The position numbers and the translations under genes were made by a program. A model generated the notes under the pieces. It worked only from the letters and a program-made list of their open reading frames with translations. It was not told where the DNA came from and did not search any database. A stretch of 64,000 nucleotides of DNA from Isoetes taiwanensis (lineage: Eukaryota; Streptophyta; Lycopodiopsida; Isoetales; Isoetaceae): assembly GCA_021234155.1 (NCBI GenBank), contig JAJEKV010000002.1, forward strand, positions 40,537,841-40,601,840, given 5' to 3'. Numbering within the stretch: the first letter of the stretch is position 1; each line of letters opens with the position of its first letter. This document shows positions 46,020-57,966 of this stretch, in pieces.

Positions 46020-46735
46020 AGCCATGCAGGTGTTTCTTTATTTCTGTGATAACTGCCTGCAGCCATGCATGTCTCATAGATGAAGGTTGCCACTATGTGG
46101 TCGCTATGAACAAAGACAATCAAATTACTCCAACGGGTTAGAACTATGCTTACACAGTTGATCTGCTTGGAAGTGCAGGTCTACTTGCTGAGGCAGAAGA
46201 ACTGATTAATAACTTGCCAATTGAGCCAACCCTAGAAATGTGGAGATCTTTCTTGGCTCTTGCCAAACTCATTGCTCCATATGAAATTTTGGATAAGAGC
46301 ACTAGGCGCATACAAACCATCACAACACTTTTCAGATGCTTGGGTCTTACATAAACGTTAATAAATCTTTCTTCCTTCTTTCTATCAAACTGACACTGTT
46401 TTGGATGGTGCCCTTGTCGATATGTATCTCAAATGTGATTATATTGAAGAGGGTCTTTATTTCTGTGATAATTGCCTGCAGCCATGCAGGTGTTCCTTAT
46501 TTCTGTGATAACTGCCTGCAGCCATGCATGTCTCATAGATGAAGGTTGCCACTATGTGGTCGCTATGAACAAAGACTATCAAATTACTCCAACGGGTTAG
46601 AACTATGCTTACACAGTTGATCTGCTTGGAAGTGCAGGTCTACTTGCTGAGGCAGAAGAACTGATTAATAACTTGCCAATTGAGCCAACCCTAGAAATGT
46701 GGAGATCTTTCTTGGCTCTTGCCAAACTCATTGCT
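46020..46735 (+). pseudogene. Duplicated PPR protein fragment
   Basis: Two copies 459 bp apart (to 46,273 and to 46,733) read ACSHA, DEGCHYVVAMNK, then TVDLLGSAGLLAEAEELI and EPTLEMWRSFLALA, the C-terminal PPR plus E-motif region of plant organelle RNA-editing PPR proteins. A short repeat (TTTCTGTGATAACTGCCTGC) is multiplied within the ACSHAG codons. ALVDMYLKCDYIEEG near 46,410-46,450 is a further PPR unit. Stops interrupt it. Confidence 0.7.
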
Positions 46736-46915
46736 CTGATAAGATTATTGAGCACTTGATTAAATTAGCAATACAAAAGCATTGTGATCCATCAGTTTTT
46801 GTGTTGTTATCAAATGTGTATGCTGTGGTGTAATTCCTAAAATTCTGTTCGCATTTCATATGAATTCCTGTCATATCCAAACTTTACTAAATTGTTTGTT
46901 GACCTTTTCTAATAG

Positions 46916-49698
46916 ATGGCTCGCAAGGGGACCAAAGGCATTCGCTCGTATTTTAATAGCAATGAAGGTACACATATTACTCCTACTTCATCTGCCTCCA
47001 CGGCTAGCACAAGCCAGAGACCAATGCAAGAAAACATAACTGCCCAGACCAATGAAAATTCTCTTAGCAAGGAAGATGATGGCCACATTGGAAGAGGTGA
47101 TGACGTTGAAGTGGATACAGAGGATCTTGTGGAAGAAGATAATAGTAAAAAAGGAAAAAAGAGACCCCGAAGCAGTTGGGATGCTGAACGGAATTTTCTT
47201 CCTCAATGGGCAGAAATATACACTTGGATTGAGCCCATTCCAAATCCAGATGGTGGTCTACCAAAACGATGCCGATGTGTTCCTTGTTCATGGAAGCAAA
47301 AGTCCAATTGTGAAATGCAGCTGAAAATAGATACAATTGAGAAGCACGTTGGAAAGTTATATGAGAAAAAGGTAGAAAATGGGAAGGAGGTGAATGTTGT
47401 CACGTGGAAAAAGAAATGTAGACATAAAGACAATGAGATACTATATGAGCAGCACAAAGAGACTGAAAAACTAAACAAGGAGAATGCTGTTTCTATACGC
47501 CACATGTTCAGCAAAATCTTGGACAAGAATTTAAGTGCAAAAGTTATACAATTGCAAACAGTTTATCATGTGTTGAAGTTGGGAAGGCCAATGACAGATT
47601 ATCCGGAGTACAAGAGATTTCTCTCACTTCATGGCATTCCCAATTTTCCTGATTCACATTGGTCACGGAATAGTGGTTGGGATTTTGCTAATGTAATTAA
47701 TGAAGTTATGAAAGATGATCTGAAGGATATTATAAAAACATGTGATTATTTTGCATTGTCATTGGATGAAGCAAGCACTAAGGATCATAGTTCTTGGGTT
47801 TGTATGACAGTTTATCATGTTAAAGACCATGTGAGACGGGCCAATTATGTTAATGTTACAAGGTTGCTACATGACGCAAATGCTGAAAATATATTTGAAA
47901 TTGTGAAGGAGAACTTGATTGCACACTTGGGGTTGTCCATGGTTGACATTGGACGAAAACTAGTTTGTGTTGGTGTGGATGGAGCGTCTGTTATGCAAGG
48001 GAATAGGACTGGAATTTGTGTTAGAATTCAAACTGGAATGGCTCCTTATATGTTGGGAATACATTGTATGGCCCACCGCATGGATTTAGCGTTTGAAATT
48101 GTGGATAAATTCAAATGTGTAGAGAAGGTGGAAAAGTTGGTAGATAGCGCATATACATTCTTCAGTCGGAGTTCAAAGAGGTTAGACATTTAGTAATTAG
48201 TGCATTTATTGTTGATTATGATGTTTGGCTAAAAGTTATTTATTGTTGTTTGGCTAATTTGATTGCTGATTTTCTGTTCTAATTCTACTTCTTGTCGCAG
48301 GTATAGACTATTCAAAGAAATGTCTGTAGGGTTGACTAAAGGAAGTAAGATGCTGAAGAATGTAAGCACTCGATGGATATCATTATGCTATCCAGCTCAA
48401 CGGCTTTTTAATGAATATCCAGCACTTGTGGCACTTGTGGACAAGCTATGTGTTAATAATTCTAAAGAAACGGAGAAGGCGTTGGAACTTCTCACCTCAC
48501 TTACCGATATTGAGACTTTGCTAACGCTAGCAGGTTGTGCAATGATATACTTGTATTTATGTTGACATGTTTAATGCAATAACATGACTATAATTTGCTA
48601 TACTTGTAGGTATGTTGCCAATGCTCAAACAAATGAATATGCTAGTGAAGATGGCAGAAAAACGAACAATGTACATTGTCGAGTATAATACGGCTCGAAA
48701 GAATATATGCCAAGCCTTGGATGGTTTGTATACAATCAGCCCTGAAGTGCCCTATGATAGGGAAAATTTTCAGTTATGGTACAAGCTTATTGAGATTGAA
48801 GGCACAAATTCAAAAAGTTTCCTTGCTTATGATTCAAAAGATACTGTTTGCGTGAAGGTACACTCTCGATTAGTGCAGGTATGACCATAATCTTTATAAC
48901 ATTGATTTATGTTCAATTTGATCGCTGATTTTTCTTATATTGTAGATGTATTTTAGAAAGAACAGAGTGCGTGGTCGTCTTCCAGGTAGAGTTCCTACAA
49001 CCAGGAATGCTTTCAATGATACAATTGTGTTGGTGAGACGAAACCTTGCCGAAGTTGCAAAGGCTTTATCAGCTGAAATCCGATAGCGTTTTCCAAGGGA
49101 AGAGTTGTTAGATGCTTTGTCCATTGTATATCCACAATTTTGGTTACGCAACAAACCTGTAGAAAAGGTTCAAAGTGAGTTCAAACGCAGATTATCTATT
49201 CTTATTGAACATTTTGCGCATGCTTCTACACTTGAAGGAGGAGAAATAATTCAGGGCGCTATCAGTGAAGAAGCTTTGTTAGCACAATCTGCATGTTTTG
49301 GCAGCACTATGTGGAACCAAGTTGAGAAACTGGAAAAACCAACAGAGATAAGTGCAATCATGCGTCTTTGGACAAGACTTAGCTATAGTGAAGTGCTTAA
49401 AGAGCATATGTCAGAGTACTTCAAGCTTGCTGATCTTTGTCAAACCATGATCCTTGGATCCGTGGAGGATGAGAGAACATTCAGTATCATGAACGTTCTG
49501 AAAAATAAGGTGCGTAATAAGCTCACCAAAAACTTAGATTTGTGTCTTCGAGCATATGCCAGTGATTATAGTATTGATGAATTTCCATATGAGAGAGCAT
49601 TGGCTGCTTGGAGTTCAATGTATTGTAGACGGGGACAAGAGAAAGAAGCAGCTTCCAACGTAGAAGTATTTGAATCTGCAGCAGGGTGGCAAGCATAG
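46916..49698 (+). pseudogene. hAT-superfamily transposase gene with one in-frame stop
   Basis: Four exons fit exactly: 46,916-48,180, 48,301-48,533, 48,610-48,878 and 48,946-49,698, all GT-AG with matching phases, giving 840 codons. Features: a Cys-rich BED-like N-terminal segment (RCRCVPCSW...EKHVG), SLDEAS and GVDGASVMQGNRTG (RNase H-like core with two acidic positions), IHCMAHRMDLAFE, and the C-terminal dimerisation region (LGSVEDERTFSIMNVLKNK). It is related to the ZNF862-like hAT group. The only visible lesion is TAG at 49,084-49,086 where the context suggests a Gln codon. It lies in the spacer of the large inverted repeat; terminal repeats were not located. Confidence 0.85.
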
Positions 49699-51542
49699 AA
49701 ATTTGTACGTTCTCGATTTTTATGAATTTGTAGTTAAGCATCCTTCATATATTGTGGACCTGACATAAGATTGTTTATTTTGGGTTGCAGCTTAAAGTTA
49801 TCTATTATTGGATAGTTTGTGCACTTCTCTAAAAACCTATCTCTCTAAAACGAAAATCCAATCAAGTTATTTATACTTGGGTCTATGATGAATTTTGATT
49901 TATTGTTATCATAAACTTGACATTTTTGGAATAATGAAAACAACAGTTATGTTATGCTACGTTTTGATTGTTTGATTCAAACTATATCTATATGTTTGTT
50001 TATGTTGTATTGGTGGTTTGCTAAAAAAAATGCACATTCAACAACTATACACATTTAACAAAAAAGACCTAGTAAATTTAGAAAGAATGTTGTTATATTT
50101 ATTGTATAATTGAATCGCCAATGCTTTGAAAATTAATTTATTGAGTAACACAATAAATTCGCCTTTGCTAATATAAAAAAAACGAGAAATAAAAAATTAT
50201 CGCTTTTCAAAATTATGACATTTCTACATTTATCGCCTTCATTTCTATAATCCTCAAAAAATTTGAATGTGATAAAGTCATCACTGATGTGGTTTTTTAG
50301 TGACTGTTCTTTTATGTCGTTCCACGCGTTGTTTGTCTCAAAGATAACACATGTGGGTTTAGATATAAATGCATATGGAAAACTAAATTACAAAACAGAT
50401 ATACTTAAAGCTGGTCTATTCTCTGAATTAAAAGGCAGCATGATAAATTTCCAATCACCTAAAAGCTGATAAATGTCCCAAAACTAAAACTTGGGTCACA
50501 AACACTGATTAAAAATCCATGTCATATTGAGCTCTTTGAATGCATGAAATATTAAGCATAATGATTACCTCCCCATGCCTCAAAAGTATTGTAGCCTTGA
50601 TAATTTTCAAGCACATGGCATTTAGTACAAAACTTTTATAGAAAATCTCAAGTAAATGAGAGCGAGGCCAAATAGTTCTCTAAAAAGTAGTCAATAAGAA
50701 GACAAAATCACAATATTCGAGCTATAATAACTTGTTTAACTTGTTTAGTCAATTTGCGCATCCACTACATTTCCAAAAGATGAGAATGCAGCAAAAAGGA
50801 AGGAAAAAATCAAGAAACATAACTTCAGGCATCCTTGAGAACGTGCAACTATAAGTTTATACTTTGATGACAGAAAAAGGACTAAGATAGTGCAAGAAGC
50901 AACTTGCCTTATCAAATCTAGAGCGTAGAACTATCTGATCTCTATCTGCATCATCAATAGCTTATGGTCTACCTTTCTCACAATATGGCTTGCATGTGTA
51001 AGTGCTAAAATTCAATAACCGTCTTGATTGAACCAGAAAATGCATTTGTAGTTATAAACTTGGCTATTCAAATAACTGCATGAAGTTCCTAATGGCTGCT
51101 TTTGCAGATCTTGCTTTGGTGTCAAATCCTTGTCTTGCAGATCTTGTTTTGGTCGCAGATCCTTTTCTTGCAGATCTTGTTTTGAACAGATTTGTGTAGA
51201 GGCCTTCCCAAAGCCTATTTGTCAACTGCACAGAGGAACTACTTTGTCTAAATCTTTTTTACAAGGGATCTGTTGTTGAAGCTTTGGTCTCACCAATATT
51301 CAACTCCTTGGCCAGTAAATTAGGAAAATGCAAGAAAAACTATTAGAATGCAAGTAAAAATTCCAGAATGTAAGTATAAGCTCAGAATGCGAGCACAATT
51401 CACAGAATGCAAGTAGAAGTCTAGAATGTTAAGTAAAACATCTGGAATGCAATCACATATGACATTCAGGAAAAGAATACATGCCACGTGGTAGCATGCT
51501 ACTAGCTTATAAGCCAGAATTTATCCTAAGCAATCTTTACAT
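49699..51542. other. Spacer with short tandem repeats
   Basis: Two or three copies of TTGCAGATCTTGTTTTGGT at 51,105-51,185 and irregular repeats of about 28 bp containing CAGAATGCAAGTA at 51,325-51,460. No gene. Confidence 0.45.
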
Positions 51543-52690
51543 ATAATTTAAAAACAACTGTGGATTAAAAATTGGGGTCAGTGTGTGTTGCAAGCTCTCA
51601 GGCGATGGCGCTTCACAATACAACAATCCAACAATGTTAGTGAAGAATGGACGAATGGCTCGCATTAGTGCCTTGAAGAATATTCGAATAGAATTGTTCT
51701 ACAATACTTATATATGTCTAGAAGACAAAGACCGGATGCTAAGGAGTGCACCTCAACGTCGGAATATGTGCACACACCCTCGAGGCATTGGAGGGCAACC
51801 ATATGTGGGTGACACCTTGTTATGTCATACCACATGATAGCATCCCATAGGGATATATGACGACCCTCTAAATGTCCCAAGGGTGACTTGAACACAAGAC
51901 CTCCTAACTACTAGTCCAAGAGAGTAGCCAACAGACAACAGGGAGGGGATCGATGTGCATTGAAGGCAGTGTTGAGAATTGTCTAATCTCTTGCTTGCAG
52001 TGCGCTCTATTCAACATTGTACCACAGAGCTGCGCTTCTTTAAATCTTAAATACAAGATCAAGAGATTTGTCTTCATATTTGAGTCTTCTATGAACATTT
52101 GATGGCGCTATTGTAACCTTCATGTTCACCTCTATAGAACGTCGATGGAATTTCAAGTGGTCTACAAATCTTTATACAATCTAGTTCAAGTGGTCTGCAA
52201 ATCTTTGTGCAATCTAGTAACAAACTTTCGAGAATACGATAGAATCTTATCTTCCCACGTGATCTCATGAAATCTTTTCAACGTTGGCTCATAAAACGAC
52301 TAATACACATTCAACTGTGCGCAGGCCCTACATGGTAGAAACACTTGTATACTTTCGTAATAGCTTCTTAATATGACGAACAACCACATTATGAGCAAAA
52401 TAAAATACCACCAAGTGGATAGCAACCGATTAATGTCTTAGCCATAGCATTCTAGGTGACCATCTAGAAATCTCAGCAGACGACGTATGGAAAATTCCAT
52501 CTTACATGCCAAAGAAAGGATACAGGACTGGGTCTCATAATGTTTGTCCATGTGGCAGCATTAGAGTGGCGGCCATGCGTTCGCATCGACAGCCTTGCTT
52601 TTTTTTTTTTGAAGCATCGACCGCCTTCATTGTGGTCTACAAGTTTTGAAAACAAATACAACATGGAATTTGGATAGTATGAAGGAATAA
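51543..52690 (+). repeat. Right arm of large inverted repeat (element X)
   Basis: Reverse complement of the left arm without its two insertions, so it preserves both empty sites. It ends with ATGAAGGAAT...AAAATGGA, the start of the receptor kinase reading frame, then diverges. A frame at 51,583-51,837 (84 codons) has a close counterpart at 43,754-43,999 in the left arm. Confidence 0.85.
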
Positions 52691-53837
52691 AAAATGGATC
52701 CTAAGTAGCTCTAATGTTTGAAATCATGATCAGATCTTTCTTAGCTTGCAAATGGCATCATTCTTTTTGAGGCGGTCTTTTTTCCGAATTGGGAAATGAC
52801 CTCTAATTTTGTATTCAAGCTTTCTTGTTTGAATTTTCTCACACAGAGTAGTTGCCTTAAGCAACCTAGAGGTTAAACCATTGAAGTTGAAGGTTTGCCA
52901 GGAATACCTTCAACAGAAAGGTCTGATAGCATCTCGACCAGAAACTCAAGAGCAACAGAGCTTTGTATTCAGCATCTCCATTGACAGATCGAAAACTGCC
53001 AATAAAGACGTACACCAAATGGTGCAAACCTCTACGTCAAATGGTGCAAAACCAAGAGCAAAATGGGGCTAAGCCCATGGCATGTTCAGATTTTGCAGAA
53101 AACAGCGTGATCGCCATATCAGGACCTGCAGAAGCAGAGCTTGAAGCTCCGGCTATGGCACAGCGTTGGAAGCCCTGGCAATGGCATATGAAAGAAGACA
53201 TTAACGGCCTGGACACGTGTCAATAGTTATAGATGTTAGGACTATAATAGACCTGTTGTCAGGCTGTTATGGCGATAACAATTTTATTGCAGATAATGAT
53301 CCGTCCCAAGGATTGCCATCGGATATAGCACTCTTAACATCTATGATCCAGATTAAATCCTCGGCCTAAATGACGAGGCCCAAGATGTTAAGGAGCGGCA
53401 TCAGCCATGTTTAGGTAACTTCAGTCTATTTTCTTAGTCTGCTATCTTGATCTTGTAAACTATTTACTGTATTCTTTGAATCCCCGGGGGGTGCACTATG
53501 TAAAAACCGTAGAAAACATGTGAGTGTACGAGAGGGGGTTTTTTTTGGGTCAAAGCCATACCCATATATGGGAGGGGGTGTTTTTCTTGCTCGGATTTCG
53601 TACATATATAAAAGAAATATGGTAGGGGTATATGAAATATGAGGTATATTTTCTTAGAAAATTTCCATATAATGGATAATTTCTCTTAACCCTATGCACG
53701 CACATGCCATATAGACTTTACATTAGGTGCACCCCTCGGGTTTGAATCAAGGATGACCTAGTAGAGATGACCTAGTTTCTGCCCTTCTAGAGCTTCTGCC
53801 CATATTATTTTATGGCCCGCAGACTCCAACTGAATCT
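52691..53837. other. Spacer, no recognised gene
   Basis: Contains a direct repeat with AAATGGTGCAAA (53,018-53,050). The segment 53,220-53,480 has the look of an old retroelement end but lacks defining motifs. Confidence 0.35.
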
Positions 53838-54540
53838 TCAACATAATAATAATAATAATAATAATATATTAATCACGCCATTAAAGACCCTCAGGTCCAA
53901 CTGGCGACAAAGTACATCGAGAGTTTTATTTATGAACTATTCAAAGGCACCACTTGTCTCAAGGGTGCTCATGTTGTCATATAATTCCATAATTTCTGCT
54001 CTTTCTTTCCACACCATCTTGATGTATGAGCTGAGTTTATTGTATGGGACATTCCAGAGATCTTTCAAGCTTGTGCAGTCTATATCAAAATTGGTTCTAA
54101 TGCTCTCATATGCTGGGCATTCTAAGAAAGTGTGCGGTTCAGTTTCTATCTTAGGATCCAGGCAACTGGGACAGTACCTTTGATGTCGTGGTGTGCCATA
54201 CCAACGACCCGTTTCCACATGCAAATGATGAGAAGAAGTGCGTAGCTAAGAGATCATAACTCGACTGCGTCTACTAATGTTAGATGTCAAATATGGCTGC
54301 TCCACATAAGTAGATAGGTCACATATTTCAGCCCTATAAAATTGTTGTTTCACACTAGTATCCGCCCACAGCAAGTTCAATACACCCCCTGTGACTTTTT
54401 CCCTTGGACTGGAGATGGACTTCAATGCCACCGCAAGTTTATTATGCAGAGGCAAGCTATGGCGGGTCTTGGCAATGTTGTCGTCCCTAATCCTCTGTCC
54501 TTTTTTTCCTCTGTTCTCAATTAACTCCTAGCAAGTCCAA
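53838..54540 (-). mobile_element. LINE C-terminal fragment with (ATT)n tail
   Basis: The minus strand reads LRTSSHHLHVETGRW, then CPSCLD...EPHTFLECPAY, the zinc knuckle after a non-LTR reverse transcriptase, ending at 53,937. It is followed toward lower coordinates by an (ATT)n tract (53,838-53,863), the type of tail some LINE clades carry. Upstream minus-strand coding extends to about 54,500. Related to the fragment at 37.5 kb. Confidence 0.65.
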
Positions 54541-55147
54541 GAAATATTGGTTCCTTCTTTGAAGGGGAAAAATCTAGTATGTTATAATAACACTATAATT
54601 TTTGCAATCAAAAGAATATATCTTTTGAAACCACAAATTTATCATGCAATTTCTTCTATGATCAAATTAGACTTAGCTTTATTAAGACTATATGATCCAT
54701 TTATGTGGAGCAAAACCAAGAAATAATCTTATAAAATTAGCCACCAATTCTTGTTTGGCGACACCAATTCAAAATAAAAAACTAACAAATATAACATTGC
54801 TAAAGCCTTTTTGTGTGCTTCTTGCTAGTTTTTTTTTTTTTTTTTTTGTGCGTGTCAGGGAAAATACACGTTTCTTTTACAATTCTAAGACGACGTTTTT
54901 CCAGACATGCACTCTGTACTCCTATGCCTATTTGATGTCATCTTGATGCCAGATGCTAGTGCCCCTAGGCTATTAGACCGTTCCCGACATGTTGGTGCAA
55001 AAATCGCCTCCATCCGAGTTACTTAGAAAAAGTTATGGCGCTTGGAAACAAGAGACCTCCTTTCTCCAAGAACTTAACATACTTAACTATAATAACTCAC
55101 ACCTTTATACTTAACTAGCTTACTCCTTCCATAACTAGGACAACACA
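54541..55147. other. AT-rich spacer
   Basis: A T tract at about 54,830-54,847 could be the tail of a minus-strand retroposon, but no body was identified. Confidence 0.35.
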
Positions 55148-57623
55148 CATCCTAACTATAGATGCTCCTAGCTGGAATCCCTTAAAACCCAATATATGCG
55201 GCCTGTGCACAAGAACCCACCTGCCTGTGGATGCTATGTTGTGATTCAGCACCAGACAATGGGTATGATAGTGAAACGGGGGTGGGGTCTTGAGTGGCTT
55301 GGCTACGGGACTCCTATAGTGGGCTAGGCTTATAGTCGGTCACTGAGTGTGGGCCGGGTATGGGTCTGACACTCCCTGGGTCGCAGGCGACGTGCCTATA
55401 TGGACATCCTGGACTCGAACGGGTGCGGTGAGCTGGCCTTTAGATTTAGGGAGTAAGTCGGCTATGGATGCGGGGGTCATTGATGTGACACGTGTTCTCT
55501 AGCACACCCAGGGATCCGTCATGCCCGAGGAGGGGATGCCTCCCTGACCTGCCTCATCAAATTGGGGAGATGGAACCTGGAGTAGTCTCATAGGGTGATT
55601 CCATGGGATTGCATCTCCGGAAGGCTACAATTGTGACACCCCCAAAATCTATACGATGCTCCCATCCATGGAATAATTTAAGGGCTAAACTTAGCCATTT
55701 GACGATTTTTTAGCACATTTTCAAAACAAATTGGCTAAAGTAAATGGAAAAAATAGGGAAAAAAATAGTAATTTTAGCTTAACTTTTTTTAGGACTGCAC
55801 CAATCCTAGAGCTCTTTAGCCAAACGCTAGAAAGTAAGAGAGTGAAATTTTGTATTGTTTAGCTAAACCATAGAAACTTTTAGAATGAATTTCAGGCTAA
55901 TTTAGCTAACATCATTCTAGTTTATAGGAAATATATGATTAGTAGTTTAGTTTCTAGCATTATGAATTAATTTGAGTCCTAGACTTTGCTAGTTTAGCAT
56001 TATTTTAGAATGTTTTCACAAAGAAAATGACTAAAATAAGTGGAATATATTGAAAAAAAGTATAGTAATTTGGCTTAATATTTTTTGTTGGTCACACCAT
56101 AGAAATTTTTGGGTTGATGTTTGGGTTAGTTTAGCTAAACGCTAGAAAGTATGAGAGGAAAAATGTGTAGAGTTTAGCTAAACCACATAAAGTTTTGGGA
56201 TTAATATCGAGCCAGTTTAGTTAAAGTCATTCTGACTAATAAGAAATATGCGATAAGTAATTTATTCCCTGCCCCATCGTATAAATACGGGAATTCCCCT
56301 CCCGTGGTGACTACATCACCATGGTAGGGCCCTTCGTCATACTCGGACCACTTGGGATGGCCAAGTGTCTGGGCGAGAAACACGGAGGTGTCATTCATCC
56401 CACGTCCTCTATGGGAATCCTATATTGCGGAAGCGTACATATATGTTAGCATAAAACAATCATGCTGAAATAATATACCACCACGGAAGGTGGCCCATCC
56501 AGCATCACTAACAAAATGACACTACAAGCATAAATAACATAAGTAACACATCATGACAAGGGCGCTACCCTGGGCTCAGACTCCATGGGGTCAACTGATG
56601 GTCATGGCCTCAAGATATCAGCAGACGAAAGTATAACCTGGCATTGGATGGCATAGGACAATAGCTACTGTGACGCTCCCAGAATCTATATGATGCTTCC
56701 ATCGTATAAATACGGGAATTCCCCTCCCGTGGCGACTACATCACCATGGTAGGGGCCTCCGTCATACTCGGACCACTTGGGATGGCCAAGTGTCCGGGCG
56801 AGGAATACGGACATGTCATTCGTCCCACGTCCTCTATGGGAATCCTATACAGCGAAAGCATACATACATGTTAGCATACAACAATCATGCTAAAATAATA
56901 TGCCACCACGAAGGGCGGCCCATCCATCATCATCAACGAAATGACACGACAAGCATAAAGAACATAAGTAATACATCACGACAAGGACGTTATCCTGGGC
57001 TCAGACTCCATGGGGTCAACTGACGGTCATGGCCTCAAGATATCAACAAACGGAATTATAACCTGGCATTGGCTGGCATAGGACAATAGCTAGGGTAGTC
57101 CACTTCATCCTCCCCTCCTGTGCACACTTTGCAGATAGGCTGAAACATGCTTGGCATGATTGTAGCCCTCTGGAGACACAATCCCAAGGAATCACCCTAT
57201 GAGACTACTCCGGTTACATCTCTCCAGTCTGATGAGGCAGGTCAGAAAAGCTTCCCCTCCCGGATCACAACGGTTCCATAGGTGTGCTAGAGGATACCTG
57301 CCATACCTGCAGCACCCGTATCCGTACCCGACTTACCACCCTAAATCTACGCAAAGCCGAGGACGTCCATAAAGGCCATATGCTGCGACCCAGGGGGTGT
57401 CAGACCCATACCCGACCCACAGACAGTGACCGACTATAAGCCTAGCACACTGTAGAAGCCCCAGTAGCCATGCTCGGCAAGGCTCCCCTCTCCCCTTCCC
57501 TCCCCCACTTTACCAATTATTATTTGGTGTTGAACCACATCATAGCATCCACAGACAGGTGGGCTCTTGTGCACAGGCTGCAATTATTGGGTTCTAGCTA
57601 GAAACATCTCTAGTTCTAGGGGG
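55148..57623. mobile_element. Foldback structure with inverted arms of about 480 bp
   Basis: 55,148-55,660 and 57,110-57,623 are diverged reverse complements. Examples: GCCTGTGCACAAGAACCCACC at left against its complement at right, and CTCATAGGGTGATTCC against GGAATCACCCTATGAG. The centre holds two direct repeats of about 390 bp (56,276-56,667 and 56,701-57,092, 425 bp apart) and an inserted CATGGAATAAA element. TGTGACACCCC (55,632) and TGTGACGCTCCC (56,668) resemble LTR starts, so broken LTR units are an alternative. Confidence 0.65.
55667..56270. mobile_element. CATGGAATAAA element, copy 3 (about 604 bp)
   Basis: Starts CATGGAATAATTTA and ends AGTAATTTATTCCCT. It is inserted in a sequence whose empty form is at 56,690-56,710. 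The CCCATC shared by both flanks is a partial target duplication. The interior is rich in GGCTAAA/TTTAGC motifs like copies 1 and 2, but diverged. Confidence 0.65.
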
Positions 57624-57874
57624 TAAATTTTTATTGGTGGTGTACAAAAAAGCGAAATTCCAGCACCTCGTCAGCACCTCGTCCGAGCGCTGCTTTTTTT
57701 GCCTTCGATGGGCCGTACGGTTCATTGAAGACTGGCGACGGGCAGGAATGAAGTCTGCCACTGAATCATCGTGAAGGGTTCCGACGAGCCTCGGAATGCG
57801 CGCGAAATCGGGTCTGGCTATGATCCTCAATGATCACGAAATTTCGTAGCCTAATTGCAGACCTCAGTTTTGGG

Positions 57875-57926
57875 TTTGCTCATTCCGATCAAGCGCTTAG
57901 TTTGCTCATTCCGATCAAGCGCTTAG
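57875..57926. repeat. Perfect 26-bp tandem duplication in a promoter region
   Basis: The unit beginning TTTGCTCATTCCGATCAAGC is exactly duplicated, 41 nt before the first ATG of the following gene. It may duplicate a regulatory site (inference). Confidence 0.7.
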
Positions 57927-57966
57927 TGCTTGAATCAATCGGGCGCCTTGCTTTTTCGGTACAGCC

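Noticed and set aside
47052-47526. Other frames within the hAT gene
   Set aside because: Overlapping frames on both strands are shadows of the four-exon transposase reading frame.
57600-57966. Terminal inverted repeat matching the 63.1-kb end
   Set aside because: I compared the left flank of the 58-kb gene with the CTGACGAA array end and found no convincing complement, so element boundaries remain undefined.
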